64,000 nucleotides of DNA. It comes from Lineus longissimus (taxonomy: Eukaryota; Nemertea; Pilidiophora; Heteronemertea; Lineidae). Shown here piece by piece: positions 61,459-64,000 of this stretch. How positions within the stretch are numbered: position 1 is the first letter of the stretch; each line of letters starts with the position of its first letter. The translations under genes were made by a program, and so were the position numbers. The notes below the pieces were generated by a model. It was given only the letters and a program-made list of their open reading frames with translations. It was not told where the DNA came from and did no database searches. The stretch lies in NCBI RefSeq assembly GCF_910592395.1, contig NC_088321.1, positions 10,976,001 to 11,040,000 of the forward strand. The letters are read 5' to 3'.

Positions 61459-62644
61459 CGTACTCCAGCCATTTTAGTTGTGCGATACTGAGAGAACGCT
61501 TTGAGTGCCTACGCTGCCGTCACTTTTGTTTTACTGTACAGTATGCATTATCCGGTTGTCTAAGGAACAGCGAACCAGTACTGATTCATTGAATATCCAT
61601 GTTCAGGACAAGACTACAAGCTTGTCCATCGTTGCACAACACGACTTCTGTAATTATAATTGCTGTGTTCTCGTATAAACGTGGTAATGTTCCAAGGTTC
61701 AGATAGCAAAATGAAAAGTTGTCAAGTTTTGCTCCGTCATTCTCAACGGAGTTCTTCCCATGAACCATGGTGATGATGCTGATGCTGCTCATCAGGCACG
61801 CCCGGCCACTGAACATGGCTATTCAATGAATCAATACGGGTTCGCTGTTCTTTAGACAACTTGATAATGCATCCTCTGCTGTATTTCGTTATCAACATTC
61901 GTTTTCTGGCTTTGAAGACCCACATAGCAAAGCAACACAGTATGCCAACATCTTGTTTTGTTCCCTTGCTCATCCGAGCTCTGCTCCATCAATCCGTTGG
62001 TTAATCTTGCTAGGATATTCTGCCTGTCTTATCTAATGTTGTTGGTGTCACTCTTGTGACACCAACAACTCTTGTGACTCTTGTTACACCGAAAGTATGG
62101 AGAAAACACTTGAGCTGCTGCGAAGGCCTCACTTGTCAGGCTCTACGTGTATTGAGTTCGCCAGCACCGACCCGGCGAGGAACGTAATTATGTAGTGTGT
62201 ATTAATGAGCGTCGTCATGCCAGGAAATGGTAAACACAGCGGCAGTGATGGAATGATTTGATTGTTCGCAGAACGCAACACGGGGAAGGGATAGGGAAAC
62301 GAAAGACATTTTATGGTCAAGATCGTTGGGGGAAAAGTGTCAACCCAAAAGAAAACCTTCGACATCATTTCAAAAGCTGATTTGCTAATACCTTGCAACA
62401 CAGAAAGCCGCATCATTAACCAAGAAGCAGCGCTGCAATGAGTTCGCATAGTTCATTATCACCCTGAATGCTCGCCACAATGCGAAGACATTCCCTTATG
62501 ATTAAATCCGTTCAACAAAATAAAAAGTCCCAACAACTCTAAGACAATATCAAACAAGACATTGACATGATCACGAGATTGAATTACCCAGGGTGCATTA
62601 GAAATTACCCTTTCGGCTTTCTTGTTAAAATCTGGTTAAGTGAA
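61459..62644. other. Gene-poor spacer
   Basis: Contains a short perfect hairpin at about 62041-62070 (TTGGTGTCAC ... GTGACACCAA). Minus-strand frames at 61586-61973 and 62129-62449 are unrecognised. Confidence 0.4.
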
Positions 62645-62960
62645 TTAAACAAGAGGCCCAAGGGCCTGGCGCTCAGCTGAAATACATGGGTACAATGTAC
62701 AAAACATGGAACGTACCTCGTAGGTCTCTTTCAACCTCAATTATGTTAACATATTGATATGCCTATATCACACACATATACCATTACCACTTATCAGTGA
62801 AGTGCCAGAGCTTGAGCCTATGACCTTGAAGAGTAGGTCAAATCAAAAACCTCGGTGATAAGTAATTGAGACTTACATGTATTAGATACACCAAACATTT
62901 AGTCACTCTAGCTGCAGCTAAAGGCTTTAAAAAGGCAAAATATAATTTCCAAGGTGGCCA
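62645..62960 (+). repeat. Dispersed repeat copy with apparent 5' end
   Basis: Begins AACAAGAGGCCCAAGGGCCT and contains GACCTTGAAGAGTAGGTCAA, shared with the copy at 20700-20740. It may show the start of the family that is truncated elsewhere in the window. Confidence 0.75.
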
Positions 62961-63067
62961 CCTGCCAAATTTAAATAAGAAATAAAGAACATGTTATATA
63001 CAAGAAAAAAAGAGAAAAAAAAGAAAAAGGATTTTTGCCCTGAAGTGGGATTAAACCCACTACCTTC

Positions 63068-63148
63068 GAAGATATATGTTCCGCGCAATTTGCCGATCTG
63101 CGCAATCTTAAGATAGCGCCGATCGGTAATTAGCGCGGAACATATACA
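63068..63148. repeat. 81-bp palindrome
   Basis: Left TATATGTTCCGCGCAATTTG and right complement TATATGTTCCGCGCTAATTA; both continue to CCGATC.GCGC. It is likely the whole or the core of a tiny foldback element. Confidence 0.8.
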
Positions 63149-64000
63149 CGAGCGGGAAATTCAAATCAAGTTAAAACCAGGTCAGCGCAGATTTTTGCTC
63201 AGTTATCACTCAACATTATTCCAATTTCATATCAAAACCTACTTGCATGCAGACGTACTCAACTTTATTTCGAGCCTCTATCTATTGGAATAAAGCGACC
63301 AAAAATGTATTTGTAATTTACGCCTTTAGCCCCCCCTAGCGAGAAGAAATTAAGTCGAACCGTGCTAAATTTTCAGCCAGGGGCATTTCTTTGGCTGTTC
63401 TTCCTCATGGCCAGATTTGAAGTCGCATGGTCTTACGGTTACAAAACGTGCACCCATGCTGACCTTGCGTCAAAACATATCCGAAATATTTTTTTTTCTA
63501 CCCAAAAATGTCACCAATACCTATTTCATCATCGAAATATTTTCTCATTGGTTAATTAGCATTTTGAAAACATATGGAATCTCTATGAGAGAACTTACAT
63601 CGGAAAGCGGAGCCTTGACCAGAAAATTATATAGACCATTATTTAGTCAGGGTGTATAGCCAGGGCACTGACACTTGCTTTGAGGTTTCAGATACGACAA
63701 TCTTTTTCTGACGATCAAATGAAGGGTATTGTTTGCTTTTGAGTGATTTAAAGCTTTTGATAGACACAACATGGACATATGGGTCTATTTAAGTCTTGTC
63801 TGAAAATGATTACACAACTCAACATCGAATATCTGGAAGGCCCAGTCGGCTTGCTTGTATTCCCAATCGACTCCATCCCCTAAATTTCTTTTATTTTTTG
63901 GGTTGAAGTACATCTGAATATCAAACGATAAATCATCAACATCACTGGCACGCGGCCGCAAGAAAAATATTCATTATATGCAGTTATGTTGGTCCAACTA
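63149..64000. other. Right edge, no supported gene
   Basis: Open frames at 63362-63559 and 63417-63659 overlap and are unrecognised. Confidence 0.4.

Overview
The window is animal nuclear DNA: it is AT-rich, has long introns with GT...AG (GC...AG once) splice sites, and is dense in mobile-element debris. No bacterial-type operons, rRNA, intact tRNA or CRISPR array were seen. The dispersed repeats (a family starting with a GAGGCCCAAGGGCC-type motif, many foldback MITEs, frequent TACATGTA) suggest a marine invertebrate, perhaps a lophotrochozoan. That assignment is inference with low confidence.

The one gene I can establish lies on the minus strand from 35,520 down to 9,627. It encodes a single-pass receptor guanylyl cyclase of the natriuretic-peptide-receptor type (NPR1/NPR2-like). 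I assembled 18 exons (V1-V18, numbered 5' to 3'). Their phases join without a break into 892 codons plus a TGA stop. They encode, in order, the membrane-proximal half of the ANF-receptor ectodomain, one transmembrane helix, a kinase-homology pseudokinase, the dimerisation coiled coil, the complete cyclase catalytic domain, and a tail ending in a class I PDZ-ligand-like T-G-L. The first roughly 200 residues (signal peptide and membrane-distal ectodomain) were not found in the 28 kb upstream and are probably beyond the window. The intron after V13 uses a GC donor, which the reading frame requires.

Region by region: 1-9.6 kb holds a frameshifted retrotransposon integrase fragment, a LINE reverse-transcriptase fragment, a 39-bp tandem repeat, copy 1 of a 638-bp element, small mariner-like elements and a SINE. 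9.6-35.5 kb is the cyclase gene; its introns carry several MITEs, two nearly identical 222-bp foldback elements and copy 2 of the 638-bp element. 35.5-64 kb has no gene I can name. It holds a foldback element with inverted GGTACC minisatellites (44.5-45.3 kb), a pair of inverted ~260-bp arms enclosing exon-like sequence (48.8-51.6 kb), a direct ~0.7-kb duplication (51.9-54.3 kb), a 59-bp minisatellite (61.0-61.5 kb), and two unrecognised protein-like stretches (43.5-44.2 and 56.2-56.6 kb).

No cooperating gene set or new biochemical system is visible. The most unusual material is the set of structured repeats and how they sit relative to the receptor gene.
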